64,000 nt of DNA from Acidimicrobiales bacterium (GTDB lineage: Bacteria; Actinomycetota; Acidimicrobiia; Acidimicrobiales; JADJXE01). The notes beneath the pieces are model-generated. The model did not search any database. It saw nothing but the letters and a program-made list of their open reading frames with translations, and was not told the DNA's origin. The stretch spans positions 2,741,001 to 2,805,000 of the forward strand of contig JADJXE010000001.1 in the NCBI GenBank assembly GCA_016716005.1. Direction: 5' to 3'. Below are positions 37,773 through 46,807 of this stretch, piece after piece (position 1 is the stretch's first letter; each line of letters opens with the position of its first letter). The position numbers and the translations under genes are program-made.

Positions 37773-39026
37773 TCAGCGGGCGGGGCGGCGGCCGAAGCCG
37801 AACAGCTCCTGGGCGACCTTGCGGATCTGGATCTCCTCTGATCCCTCCGTGATCCGGTACCGGCGATGGTGGCGGTAGATGTGCTCGAAGGGCTCGTGGC
37901 GCGAGTACCCGACGCCGCCGTGCACCTGCATGGCCCGGTCGGCGGCCTCGCAGACGAGCCGGTTCGCCCGGTAGTTGCACATGGCGACCAGGTGCGTCAC
38001 CTCCAGGTGGTTCCGGCGGTCGAGCTCCCAGGCCGTCCTGCGGACGAGGCCACGCACCATCTCGGCCTCGGTGTGCAGCTCGGCCAGGGGCCACTGGATC
38101 GCCTGGTTGGTCGACAGCGGCTTGCCCCACGTGACCCGTCGGTTGGCGTACCCGACGGCACGATCGATGCAGTACTGGGCGGCGCCCACGCCGGAGGCGG
38201 CCTGGCGGATGCGGTTCTCGTGCACGAAGTGCTGGGCGAGCAGCAGCCCCTGGTCGACCTGGCCGAACACGGCAGAGGTGGGCACACGCACGTCGGAGAG
38301 GGTGACCTCGGCGTGGTCGGTCGGCATGTTGAAGGTCCACCAGAAGAAGGGCACCTCGAAGCCGGGGGCGTCGGTGGGCACGAGGAAGGCGGTGATGCCG
38401 GTCGGCTGGCCCGGGTCTCCCGACGTGCGGGCGAAGATGATGTCGTGGGTGGCCGAGTGCAGGCCGCTGTTCCAGCGCTTGGTCCCGTTGAGCACCCACT
38501 CGTCGCCGTCGAGGTGGGCGGTGGTCTCGAGGTAGGTGGCGTCGCTGCCGTGGTTCGGCTCGGTGAGGCCGAAGGCGAGCCGCCGCTCGCCGGTGATCAT
38601 GGCGTGCATCCACTCGGCCCGCTGCTCCGGGGTCCCGAAGTCGCGCATCATCAGCACCGTGGGGAAGTTGCCGACCACCGACGACTCGTTCTGGAGGTCG
38701 TTGTGCAGGCCGAGGCCCTTGGCGGCCAGGTGCTCGCGGATGATCGCCATGGCCAGGTTGCTGCCGTCCTGGCCCCCGAGGTCGGCCGGCAGGGCGTAGC
38801 GCAGGAAGCCCGCCCGGTCGGCGCGGCGACGCATCTCGCCCAGCAGCTCCTCCCAGTCGCGGCGGGGCACGCCGCCGCCCTCCCAGTCGGTGCGGGCCCA
38901 CTCGCGGCGGTGGTCGAAGAAGCGCATGTTGTCGTCCTGCTGCTCGAGCGGGCGGATCTCGGCGTCGATGAAGGCGTCGAGGGCGTCGAGCGTCTGCTGG
39001 ATCTCCGGCGGGATGGAGAAGTCCAC
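37773..39026 (-). CDS. Acyl-CoA dehydrogenase
   Basis: A 417-residue FAD-dependent acyl-CoA dehydrogenase. FAD region LAFGLTEPNHGSDATYLET, KRWNSGLHSATHDIIFARTS, C-terminal MQVHGGVGYSRHEPFEHIYRHHR and the catalytic-Glu segment RITEGSEEIQIRKVA are clear. The GTG start has GGGGGA upstream. It lies alone, convergent with the L,D-transpeptidase and divergent from DUF2332. Confidence 0.92.
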   Translation of the reverse strand: MDFSIPPEIQQTLDALDAFIDAEIRPLEQQDDNMRFFDHRREWARTDWEGGGVPRRDWEELLGEMRRRADRAGFLRYALPADLGGQDGSNLAMAIIREHLAAKGLGLHNDLQNESSVVGNFPTVLMMRDFGTPEQRAEWMHAMITGERRLAFGLTEPNHGSDATYLETTAHLDGDEWVLNGTKRWNSGLHSATHDIIFARTSGDPGQPTGITAFLVPTDAPGFEVPFFWWTFNMPTDHAEVTLSDVRVPTSAVFGQVDQGLLLAQHFVHENRIRQAASGVGAAQYCIDRAVGYANRRVTWGKPLSTNQAIQWPLAELHTEAEMVRGLVRRTAWELDRRNHLEVTHLVAMCNYRANRLVCEAADRAMQVHGGVGYSRHEPFEHIYRHHRRYRITEGSEEIQIRKVAQELFGFGRRPAR

Positions 39027-39097
39027 GGTGCGTCCCCCAAGGTCGTGCGGCCTCGCCGGCCGTGCGGCGGGACGACGGTACCAACGAGACTGCCCGG

Positions 39098-40243
39098 GTG
39101 ACGCCCGACGGGCCCGCCGGCCCTGCGGTCAGCCCGGTGCTGCCCACGGTGGAGCTGGGCAAGCTGTTCGCGACCTTCGGCGCGACCGAGGGCCGTGGCT
39201 ACGCTCCGCTGTACGAGCGGCTGTCGACAGCCATCGCCGCCGACCCTGGGCTGCTCGGCCTGGTTGCCGCCGCGCCCGAGGAGCGGCGGGGCCCGGTGCT
39301 GCTGTTCGCGGGCGTCCACGACCTGGTCCTGGCCCACCCCGACGCGCCGCTGGCCCGCTTCTACCCCTCGGTCACCGGCTCGGCGGTGCCCGACGAGGAT
39401 CCGCTCCCGGCCTTCCGGGCCTTCGTGACCGAGCACCGGGCCGAGCTCGACGCCCGGCTCGCCAACCGCACGGTCCAGACGAACGAGGTGAACCGGTGCG
39501 CGGCCGTGCTCCCCGCCCTGCGGGTGGCGGCGGCGCGGGCCGGCCGACCGCTCTCCCTGGTGGAGGTGGGGTGCAGCGCCGGGCTCAACCTGTGCTTCGA
39601 CCGGTTCGCCTACGACCTCGGCGGTGAGCGGGCCGGCGACGCCGGCAGCGGCGTGCTGGTGCGGGCCGAGGTGCGCGGAGACCTGCGCCCGCCGCCGCTC
39701 GCACCCGCCCCCGAGGTGGCCGCCCGAACCGGCATCGACGTGGCCCCGGTCGACGTGCTCGATCCGGAGGCGGTGCGGTGGCTGGAGGCCTGCGTCTGGC
39801 CCGAGCAGCCCGATCGGCTGGCCAGGCTCAGAGGGGCCGTGCGGGTGGTCCGGCGCGACCCGCCCGAAATCGTGGCCGGCGACGTCCTGCGCGTGCTGCC
39901 GGCGGTGCTCGCCGGCCTGCCGCCCGGCACCGAGCCGGTGGTGCTGCACAGCTGGGCGCTCGTCTACCTGTCGCCGGCCGACCGGGCCCGGTTCGTCGAG
40001 CTGCTGGAGGCGGCCGCGACCGGCGGGCCGCTCACGTGGATCTCCATCGAGGCACCCGGCGTCGCCCCCGGGGTGGTGGCGCCCGTGGTCGCCCCCGACG
40101 CCCCGGCCCGCGAGCGCTACGCGACGGTGGTGGCCCTCACCCGCTTCGAGGGCGGCGCCCGGACCGACCTGGTGCTGGCCCGGTGCCACCCCCACCTGTC
40201 GTGGATCGAGTGGCGCGACCCCGGGAGCGGTCGGCGGGCTTGA
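39098..40243 (+). CDS. DUF2332 family protein
   Basis: A 381-residue protein of the actinobacterial/alphaproteobacterial DUF2332 family, of unknown function. Characteristic blocks are RGYAPLYERLSTAIAADPGLL, TNEVNRCAAVLPAL, SLVEVGCSAGLNLCFDRFAYD (a methyltransferase-like glycine motif), VVLHSWALVYLSP and the final ARCHPHLSWIEW. A SAM-dependent methyltransferase fold is likely from VEVGCSAGLNL, by inference. GTG 39098 was chosen; the frame is open to 39062. Confidence 0.82.
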   Translation: MTPDGPAGPAVSPVLPTVELGKLFATFGATEGRGYAPLYERLSTAIAADPGLLGLVAAAPEERRGPVLLFAGVHDLVLAHPDAPLARFYPSVTGSAVPDEDPLPAFRAFVTEHRAELDARLANRTVQTNEVNRCAAVLPALRVAAARAGRPLSLVEVGCSAGLNLCFDRFAYDLGGERAGDAGSGVLVRAEVRGDLRPPPLAPAPEVAARTGIDVAPVDVLDPEAVRWLEACVWPEQPDRLARLRGAVRVVRRDPPEIVAGDVLRVLPAVLAGLPPGTEPVVLHSWALVYLSPADRARFVELLEAAATGGPLTWISIEAPGVAPGVVAPVVAPDAPARERYATVVALTRFEGGARTDLVLARCHPHLSWIEWRDPGSGRRA

Positions 40244-40260
40244 CCGCCGGCCGACCGGGG

Positions 40261-41001
40261 CTACAGCAGCCCGAGGTACTGGCCGCCGTCGACCTGGATC
40301 GCGGTGCCCGTCAGGAAGCGGGCGTGCTCCGAGCACAGGAACGCCACCACGCGGCCGAAGTCGGCGGGATCGCCCAGAACCTGGGCCGGCACGGCGCGGG
40401 CCAGGTCGTCGGGTGAGCCGAGGGCGCGGATGCGGTCGGTGGCGTGCAGGCCGGGCTGCACGGAGTTCACCGTGACGCCGTCCTTGGCGACCTCGAGGGC
40501 CACCGTCTTCAGGAAGCCGGTCACGCCGGCCCGGGCCGTGTTGGAGAGGATCAGCGTGCTGATGGGCTGGCGCACCGCCACCGACGTGATCGCCACCACC
40601 CGCCCCCACCGCTGCTCCTGCATGGCCGGCACCGCCGCCTTGCACATGGCCACCACCGAGAGCAGGTTCAGGTCGAGGGCGGCCGGGTAGGCGTCGAGGG
40701 GGGTCGAGGCGAAGGTGCCGGGGGGAGGTCCCCCGGCGTTGGTGACGAGGATGTCGACCCCGCCGAGCGCCTCGTGCGCCGCAGCCACGAACGCCTCGCC
40801 GCCGCCGGGCGTCGACACGTCGAGGGTGAGCGGCACGGCCGCGGGCCCGAGGCGCTCGGCGGCCTCGCGCACGCGGCGCTCGTCGCGGCTGCAGATCGCC
40901 ACGCGCGCGCCCTCGGCGACGAGGGCCGCGGCCGACGCGAACCCGAGCCCGGCCGACGCCGCCGCCACCGCGGCCCGCTTCCCGCTGATCCCCAGATCCA
41001 T
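40261..41001 (-). CDS. SDR oxidoreductase lacking the YxxxK pair
   Basis: A 246-residue short-chain dehydrogenase fold. Cofactor motif AASAGLGFASAAAL and NAGGPPPG are present. The catalytic region reads SVAVRQPISTLILSNTARAGV, where Tyr and Lys of YxxxK are replaced (Ser and Arg at those places). It may belong to the 3-oxoacyl-ACP-reductase-like subgroup with SNTARAG, whose chemistry is unclear. On the minus strand TACCGT lies 8 nt before the ATG. It is divergent from the HMG-CoA-lyase-like gene. Confidence 0.85.
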   Translation of the reverse strand: MDLGISGKRAAVAAASAGLGFASAAALVAEGARVAICSRDERRVREAAERLGPAAVPLTLDVSTPGGGEAFVAAAHEALGGVDILVTNAGGPPPGTFASTPLDAYPAALDLNLLSVVAMCKAAVPAMQEQRWGRVVAITSVAVRQPISTLILSNTARAGVTGFLKTVALEVAKDGVTVNSVQPGLHATDRIRALGSPDDLARAVPAQVLGDPADFGRVVAFLCSEHARFLTGTAIQVDGGQYLGLL

Positions 41002-41009
41002 GGCGCCGG

Positions 41010-41026
41010 ACGGTACCTCCTACAGT
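41010..41026. promoter_or_regulatory. Divergent pair of -10-like hexamers
   Basis: TACCGT on the minus strand (41015-41010) is 8 nt before ATG 41001. TACAGT on the plus strand (41021-41026) is 7 nt before ATG 41034. Both fit leaderless starts of divergent genes. Confidence 0.5.
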
Positions 41027-41033
41027 CGCCGCC

Positions 41034-41930
41034 ATGGAGCTGCCGGTGTCGGTCACGATCCGCGAGGTCGGCCCCCGCGACGGCTTGCAGGGCGAGGCGC
41101 CCGTGGCGGTCGAGGACCGGGTCGCCCTGGTGGAGGCCCTGATCCTGGCGGGCGTCACCGAGGTGGAGGTGGCGGCCTTCGTGTCGCCCAGAGCCGTTCC
41201 GGCCATGGCCGGCGCGGCCGAGGTGGTCGCCGCCCTGGGCTGGCGTGACGGGGTGCGGCGCTGGGTGCTCGTCCCCAACCTCCGCGGTGCGGAGCTGGCC
41301 GTCGAGGCCGGGGCCGACGCCCTCACGGTCACGGTGTCGGCCTCCCCGGGGTACAGCGAGAGGAACGTGCGGATGACCGTCGAGGAGTCGGTCGAGGAGG
41401 CCGGCCGCATCGCCGCGGCCGGTGCCGCCAGCGGGCTGCCGGTCGACGTGGTGGTGTCCTGCGCCTTCGGGTCGCCCTACGAGGGGGACCTGGCCCCCGC
41501 CGCCGTCGACGCCGTCGGACGCCGGTGCCTCGAGGCCGGGGCCACCTCGCTCACCTACGCCGACACCACCGGGATGGCCACCCCGCGCCGCATCGACGAG
41601 CTGCTGGCCCGCACCGGCCCCGGCGTGGGCCTGCACCTGCACGACACCCGCGGCACGGCGCTGGTGAACGCCTACGCCGCCCTCGAGCGGGGCGTGACCC
41701 GCTTCGACACCGCGGTCGGTGGCCTGGGCGGCTCGCCCTTCGCGGCCGGGGCCGGGGGGAACCTGGCCACCGAGGATCTGGTGCACCTGCTCGACGACGA
41801 GGGCGTGCGCACCGGGCTCGACCTGGAGCTGCTGCTCGAGGCGGCGGCCCTGGTGGCCGGCCTGGTCGGCCGCCCGGTCCCCGGCCGGGTGGCCACCCAC
41901 GGGCCCCGCTGGCGGCTCTCGCCCTCCTGA
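41034..41930 (+). CDS. HMG-CoA lyase-like protein (DRE-TIM barrel)
   Basis: A 298-residue TIM-barrel lyase of the hydroxymethylglutaryl-CoA lyase type. Metal-site motif REVGPRDGLQGE, VEVAAFVSPRAVPAM, YADTTGMATP and HLHDTRGTAL are present. The signature loop reads GLGGSPFAAGAGGNLATEDL: the Cys used by HMG-CoA lyase is Ser234, so activity is uncertain and a related CoA-ester lyase is possible. The leucine-degradation pathway would fit the neighbouring acyl-CoA dehydrogenase. Confidence 0.85.
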   Translation: MELPVSVTIREVGPRDGLQGEAPVAVEDRVALVEALILAGVTEVEVAAFVSPRAVPAMAGAAEVVAALGWRDGVRRWVLVPNLRGAELAVEAGADALTVTVSASPGYSERNVRMTVEESVEEAGRIAAAGAASGLPVDVVVSCAFGSPYEGDLAPAAVDAVGRRCLEAGATSLTYADTTGMATPRRIDELLARTGPGVGLHLHDTRGTALVNAYAALERGVTRFDTAVGGLGGSPFAAGAGGNLATEDLVHLLDDEGVRTGLDLELLLEAAALVAGLVGRPVPGRVATHGPRWRLSPS

Positions 41931-41944
41931 CGGCCCTTCCCGGC

Positions 41945-41992
41945 TTCTGCGTCCGAGATGGCCCGCTTCCCGGGCCGATCGGGACGGAGAAC
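41945..41992. repeat. 48-nt hairpin element, copy 2
   Basis: Arms TTCTGCGTCC (41945-41954) and GGACGGAGAA (41982-41991) pair except for one G-G mismatch. It has the same length and mismatch position as the hairpin at 12322-12370, and shares GATCGGGACG next to the right arm. It lies between two co-directional genes. Confidence 0.6.
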
Positions 41993-42069
41993 TGCGGGGT
42001 GGGGCGGGACGCGGCCCTCCGGGTGGCGGCGGCGCGCGGATGGCTCGGCGGTGCGCCATCCTGGCAGGC

Positions 42070-42996
42070 GTGCGGACCAGAGAGCAGCGCCTGTTGAACC
42101 ACGTCTCCCGGATCGGCATCTACGAGGAGCACCTCGTGCCTGCCGGGGGGGCCGAGATCGTGCTGTCGGTGTGGAGGGCCGACGGCGACGGCGGTTCGGC
42201 CGGACCCCCGGTGGTGTTCCTGCCCGGCACCATGACCCACCCGCTCTTCTACGAGGAGTGGTGCGACGCCCTGGCCACCAGCGGCTTCCCGGTGGTGGGC
42301 GTGCACTTCCGCGGGCACGGCAAGAGCCCCCGGGGGGTGGCCCCCACCTTCGACGGCCTGCTCGACGACGCCCGCGTCGCCGTGGGCTGGGCCGCCGACC
42401 GCTTCGGGGGCCCGGTGGTGGTGATGGGGTCCAGCCAGGGCGGCATCCTGGCGGTGGCGCTGGCCGCCACCGGCGACGAGCGGGTGGCGGCCGTGGTCGC
42501 CCACAACGTGCTCGACCCGACCCTGCCGGAGTCGTTCGGCGTCACCCGCTTCCCGGAGTGGCTGGCGCCGGTGGGCCCCACCCTCACCGTGCTGCTGGCC
42601 CTGGTGGCGCGGGTGGCGCCCGACGTCGCCGTGCCGGTGTCGGCCTATCTCGACGCCGACCGCGTCTTTCACGAGGAGTGGAGCAGGGAGCAGTTCGAGT
42701 CGGACCCGCTGGGACTGCGCTCGTACCCGCTGGGGCTGCTGGCCGGCCTGCTCACCGCCGACCTGTCGGGGATCGGCGACGGGTCGATCCGCTGCCCGGT
42801 GGTCGTGGTGGCCGCCACCGGCGACGCGCTGTTCACGCTCGACTACACCCGCAGCGTGTTCGAGCGGATCGTCGCCCCGGTGAAGGAGCTGGTCGAGCTC
42901 GACCTCGACTGCCACCTGGTGTTCACCGAGGCCGTCGACGAGGCGCTGGACCCGGTGGTGGGCGCGCTGCGACGGGCCCTGGCCACGGGGAGCTGA
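42070..42996 (+). CDS. Alpha/beta hydrolase
   Basis: A 308-residue hydrolase. Oxyanion strand VVFLPGTMTHPLFYEEW, VHFRGHGKSPRG, nucleophile elbow VMGSSQGGILAVAL (Ser), acid in VVVAATGDALFT and a distal His in DLDCHLVFTEA are visible. The start is GTG 42070, with CATCCT 7 nt upstream. It is convergent with the beta-lactamase-like gene. The substrate is unknown. Confidence 0.85.
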   Translation: MRTREQRLLNHVSRIGIYEEHLVPAGGAEIVLSVWRADGDGGSAGPPVVFLPGTMTHPLFYEEWCDALATSGFPVVGVHFRGHGKSPRGVAPTFDGLLDDARVAVGWAADRFGGPVVVMGSSQGGILAVALAATGDERVAAVVAHNVLDPTLPESFGVTRFPEWLAPVGPTLTVLLALVARVAPDVAVPVSAYLDADRVFHEEWSREQFESDPLGLRSYPLGLLAGLLTADLSGIGDGSIRCPVVVVAATGDALFTLDYTRSVFERIVAPVKELVELDLDCHLVFTEAVDEALDPVVGALRRALATGS

Positions 42997-43003
42997 GCCC
43001 GGG

Positions 43004-44146
43004 TCAGCGGGGCCCGGCGCACACGGCGGCCAGGCTCGACAGGGCGGTGCCCCGCCGGGGCTCGCGGACCTGGTGCTGGTCGATGCCGTTGGTGCAGTAC
43101 CCGAACGACAGCCCGGTGGCCGGATCGGCCCACGCGATCTGGCCGGCCGCCCCTGCGTGGCCGAACGCGCCGGGGGAGACGGTCTTGCCGAAGTTGTGGC
43201 GCAGCGACGCCCGGCCGTCGTCGCCGGCGAGCACGAGCCCCAGGGTGCGCATGGCGGGGACGCCGCTCCACGGGTCGGGCAGGTTGCACCGCACGTGGCT
43301 GGTGACGTCGGCCAGGACGTCGGGCCGCCAGATCCCGCCGGGGTCGTGCAGCAGCGCCTGGTAGTACGTGGCCAGGTCGGCGGCACCCATCACCGCGCCC
43401 CCGCCCGGCACGCCGACGGCCCTGACCTCGGGTGCGTTGAACGCCAGCATGGCGTCGGGCGTCACCTCGGTGGCCGGCAGCTCGCGCACCCCGAAGGCGG
43501 CCTCCAGCTCGTCGGGTGTGGCCGGCTCGCCCACGGCCACGAGGGTGGCCACGCCGTCCTGCTGGTCCTCGGGGACGCCGAGAACGCGCCGGGTCAGGCC
43601 GGCCGGCCGGGTCACCCGCTCCTCGACCACGTCGCGGTAGTCGCGGCCGGTCACCCGCTCGATGATCTCGGCGAGCACCCAGTGGGCCGAGGTGGCGTGG
43701 TACTCGTACCGGGTGCCGGGCTCCCAGTCGAGCCGCCAGCGCCCGAAGGCCGCGAGGCGGCCCTCGCGCGTGGACCACGCGGGCGGCCCGAGGGGCGCGT
43801 AGGGGAAGCCCGAGGTGTGGAGCATCACGTGCTCCACCGTGACCACCTCCTTGCCGTTGGTCCCGAACTCGGGCACGTGCTCGACGACCCTCGATGCCGG
43901 ATCGACGAGCCCCTCGCCGATGAGCACCCACATGGCCCCGGCGACCAGGGCCTTGGTGCAGGAGAAGACCACGTACCGCGTGTCGAGGGTGGCGTCGCCG
44001 ATCGCCTCGTGCACCACGACCTCTCCGTCGACGGCCAGGGCCAGCTGGCACGACGGCAGCAGGCCCTGGTCGACCTCGCGGTGGGCTCGGGTGAGCAGGG
44101 CCTCGACCCTGGCCGGGTCGAGGCGTGGGGGCAGGATGGCGGTCAC
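43004..44146 (-). CDS. Serine hydrolase, class C beta-lactamase/esterase family
   Basis: A 380-residue penicillin-binding-fold esterase. The SxxK nucleophile motif is SCTK in RYVVFSCTKALVAG. The second motif region is YEYHATSAHWVLAEI, and GHAGAAGQIAWADP occupies the KTG/HxG place. There is no signal peptide, which favours a cytoplasmic esterase over a secreted beta-lactamase. GTG 44146 is the assumed start. It is divergent from the cyclophilin gene. Confidence 0.85.
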   Translation of the reverse strand: MTAILPPRLDPARVEALLTRAHREVDQGLLPSCQLALAVDGEVVVHEAIGDATLDTRYVVFSCTKALVAGAMWVLIGEGLVDPASRVVEHVPEFGTNGKEVVTVEHVMLHTSGFPYAPLGPPAWSTREGRLAAFGRWRLDWEPGTRYEYHATSAHWVLAEIIERVTGRDYRDVVEERVTRPAGLTRRVLGVPEDQQDGVATLVAVGEPATPDELEAAFGVRELPATEVTPDAMLAFNAPEVRAVGVPGGGAVMGAADLATYYQALLHDPGGIWRPDVLADVTSHVRCNLPDPWSGVPAMRTLGLVLAGDDGRASLRHNFGKTVSPGAFGHAGAAGQIAWADPATGLSFGYCTNGIDQHQVREPRRGTALSSLAAVCAGPR

Positions 44147-44230
44147 GGCCCGACACCCTGCCACGCCGCCGCGCGTCCTGCTCGACCGGTCGGGGTGGCA
44201 GGATCGGTCGTTCCCGACCGAGGAGACCAC

Positions 44231-44788
44231 ATGGCCACCGAGTGCCCGGAGCCCGACGGCTCCAGCCCCCGCAGGACCCGCTTCGACGGCCCGCCCCCGA
44301 TGTGCATCGACCCGGCCAAGCGCTACACGGCCACGATGGACACCTCGCTGGGCACGATGGTGATCGCGCTCGACGCCGCCGCCGCCCCCCAGACGGTCAA
44401 CAGCTTCGTGTTCCTCGCCCGCTGGCACTACTACGACGGCCTGACGTTCCACCGGATCATCAAGGGCTTCGTGTGCCAGGGCGGCTGTCCCGAGGGCAGC
44501 GGCCGGGGCGGCCCCGGCTACCGGTTCGCCGACGAGCTGCCCAAGGCGGGCCGCTACGAGGTCGGGTCGCTGGCCATGGCCAACGCGGGCCCCGACACCA
44601 ACGGCAGCCAGTTCTTCCTCATCAGCGGCCCCGACGGCACCCGCCTGCCCCCGCAGTACTCGCTGTTCGGCAAGGTCGTGAAGGGCCTCGACGTGGTCGA
44701 GCAGATGCAGTCGGTGCCCACCGGCACCGGTGACCGGCCCCGCGACCCGGTCGTGATCGAGTCGATCACGATCACCGAGGCCGACTGA
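44231..44788 (+). CDS. Peptidyl-prolyl cis-trans isomerase, cyclophilin type
   Basis: A 185-residue cyclophilin. Active-site residues appear in YYDGLTFHRIIKGFVCQGG (Arg of FHRI), GSLAMANAGPDTNGSQFF and YSLFGKVVKGLDVVE. The first ~35 residues are a charged extension. There is no signal peptide, so it should be cytoplasmic. GAGGAG is 6 nt upstream of ATG 44231. Confidence 0.93.
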   Translation: MATECPEPDGSSPRRTRFDGPPPMCIDPAKRYTATMDTSLGTMVIALDAAAAPQTVNSFVFLARWHYYDGLTFHRIIKGFVCQGGCPEGSGRGGPGYRFADELPKAGRYEVGSLAMANAGPDTNGSQFFLISGPDGTRLPPQYSLFGKVVKGLDVVEQMQSVPTGTGDRPRDPVVIESITITEAD

Positions 44789-44884
44789 GGCGGGCCGCTC
44801 CCCGGGCAGGGGCGGGCGACGAGCGCCAGCGCCCGCGGGCGCGATGTGGATTCCCGTCCGTCATGGCCTACAAAGGGGGTCGCC

Positions 44885-45571
44885 ATGTGGACGCGCTTTC
44901 GCACCCGGACGCCACCGGCCACCCAGGTCCTCATCGGGCTGAACGTGGCGCTGTTCGCGCTGTCGTTGGCCACCGGCGGCGACCTGCAGGGCGTCACCGG
45001 CAGCCGCGTGATGCGTGACGGCGCCCTGTTCGGGCCGGCCGTCGACGTGCAGGGCGAGTGGTGGCGCATCGTCACCTCCGGCTTCCTGCACGCCGGCCTC
45101 ATCCACCTGGCCCTCAACATGCTCGCCCTGTGGTGGCTGGGCTCCATGCTCGAGCCCCGCCTGGGCACGGCCCGCTTCGTCGCCGTCTACGGGGTGTCCC
45201 TGGTGGCCGGCTCCCTCGGCGCCCTGATCATCGACCCCCTGGCCCTCACCGTGGGGGCGTCGGGCGCGGTGTACGGCCTGCTCGGCGCGGCGATCGTGCT
45301 CTCCCGCCGGGCCGGGATCCCGCTGAACCAGAACGGCCTCGTCACCCTGCTGGTGCTGAACCTGCTGTTCACCCTGGCGGTGCCGGGCATCTCCGTCGGC
45401 GGGCACGTCGGCGGCGTGATCGGCGGGGCGCTGGCCGGTGCCCTGCTGGTCGGCGAGCAGGGCCGGCCACGCGAACCCGCGCTGCCCACCCTGCTGGCGA
45501 GCGCAGCGCTGGTGGTGGTGGTCACGTGGGCCGCGGTGTACGCGGCCGGCAGCTGGACCGGCCGGCTCTAG
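44885..45571 (+). CDS. Rhomboid family intramembrane serine protease
   Basis: A 228-residue six-helix membrane protease. Helix 2 has HAGLIHLALNMLALWWLG, the catalytic Ser lies in VGASGAVYGLLGA, and the catalytic His in ISVGGHVGGVIGG. ATG 44885 is preferred to GTG 44846 because AAAGGGGG lies 5 nt upstream. The IS110 element begins right after the TAG stop, so the C-terminus ends at the insertion boundary and may be altered. Confidence 0.92.
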   Translation: MWTRFRTRTPPATQVLIGLNVALFALSLATGGDLQGVTGSRVMRDGALFGPAVDVQGEWWRIVTSGFLHAGLIHLALNMLALWWLGSMLEPRLGTARFVAVYGVSLVAGSLGALIIDPLALTVGASGAVYGLLGAAIVLSRRAGIPLNQNGLVTLLVLNLLFTLAVPGISVGGHVGGVIGGALAGALLVGEQGRPREPALPTLLASAALVVVVTWAAVYAAGSWTGRL

Positions 45572-45592
45572 ACACCCCACGGCTGGAAGGGG

Positions 45593-46807
45593 TCAAGCGG
45601 CGACGGGGAGGTGGTGGCCCCAGGCGAGGTGCTCGTGGTAGAGCTCGTTGCGTTCGAGGCAGGTGTGGAGGATGCCGACCCAGCGGTTGGCGAGCTGGCG
45701 GAGCGCTTGGCGGTGCGTCTTGTTCCGGGCTCTGAGCTGGTCGTGGTAGCGGCGGGCCCCAGGTGAGTGGGTGAGGGAGCAGAAGGCCCACTGGTCGAGC
45801 GCGTCGGCCAAGCGGCGGGGTCGGGCGTGGCGTGCCAGCACGACGTGGGATCGGCCGGACGCCTTGGTGATGGGTGCGCTGCCGGCGAAGTTCTTGCGAC
45901 ACTTGGCGGTGGCGAAACGGGTTCGGTCATCACCGAACTCGCCCAGCACCCGGGCGCCGAGAACCGTCCCCAGTCCTGGCAGGGATCGGACGATCTTGGC
46001 GTCCGGGTGCTCGTCGAACCCCTCGCCGAGGGCCTCCTCCAGCGCGGCGATCTCCCGGGTCTGCGACACGATCACGGCCACCGTGGAGCGGGCCACGACG
46101 CCGTAGGCGGCGCTGAGCCGGCCGGGAGCAGCGAGCTGCTCGGACCGCAACGCCGCCTGGATCTCGGCGGCTCGAGCGTCGACGTTGCGTTGCCGGCCGC
46201 CGCGGCGCAACGCCGACGCGATCTTGGACCGGGACAGCAGGCGGCCCTGCTCGGGTGTCGGGGCGATGGCGAGCACCGACGTGGCGTCGCTGCTGGCCAG
46301 GTCGGTGCCGAACGCGATCAGCGCAGCCGGGTAGTACTCCCGCAACGCCGACCGGAGGCTGTTCAGATGACGTTGCCGGGACCAGATCGCCGACTGGTGG
46401 GCCCGGGCCACCACCTTCACCGCTTCCACCAGCTCAGAGTCACCGGCAATGCGGCGATGGTTGTGCCGGTCGGTGCGGACCAGATCGGCCAGCACCTTGG
46501 CGTCGCCCCGGTCCGACTTAGCACCCGACACCCCGTGGCGTTCCCGATAGCGGGCTGACGCCATCGGGTTCACCGCGTAGACCTCGTAGCCCACCGTGAC
46601 CAGCGCCCCGACCAGCAGGCCACGGTCCAGTTCGATCCCGACCGCCACGTCACTGGGGTCCTCGGCGTGTTCAGCCAGCAGCGCGTGCAGCTCCGCGACA
46701 CCGGCGACACCGTCGCTCACCCGGCGGCGGCCCAGCACAGCGCCCTGGTCGTCGAGCACACAGACGTCGTGATGGGCCTCGGCCCAGTCGACGCCAACGA
46801 AGATCAT
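45593..46807 (-). CDS. IS110-family transposase (DEDD recombinase)
   Basis: A 404-residue RuvC-like recombinase. Acidic residues D7 (GVDWAE), E59 (VGIELDRG), D99 and D102 (KSDRGDAKVLADLVR) form the DEDD site. The C-terminal Transposase_20 domain has RSLPGLGTVLGARVLGEFGD and the probable catalytic serine in ITKASGRS (S317 or S320). The length is normal, and no frameshift is visible, so it may be active. The start is ATG 46807. Confidence 0.95.
   Translation of the reverse strand: MIFVGVDWAEAHHDVCVLDDQGAVLGRRRVSDGVAGVAELHALLAEHAEDPSDVAVGIELDRGLLVGALVTVGYEVYAVNPMASARYRERHGVSGAKSDRGDAKVLADLVRTDRHNHRRIAGDSELVEAVKVVARAHQSAIWSRQRHLNSLRSALREYYPAALIAFGTDLASSDATSVLAIAPTPEQGRLLSRSKIASALRRGGRQRNVDARAAEIQAALRSEQLAAPGRLSAAYGVVARSTVAVIVSQTREIAALEEALGEGFDEHPDAKIVRSLPGLGTVLGARVLGEFGDDRTRFATAKCRKNFAGSAPITKASGRSHVVLARHARPRRLADALDQWAFCSLTHSPGARRYHDQLRARNKTHRQALRQLANRWVGILHTCLERNELYHEHLAWGHHLPVAA

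Noticed and set aside
44147..44230. Riboswitch or attenuator between the beta-lactamase-like and cyclophilin genes
   Set aside because: Only short GC-rich inverted repeats (GACCGGTC, CGGTCG) are present and no known riboswitch core is recognisable.
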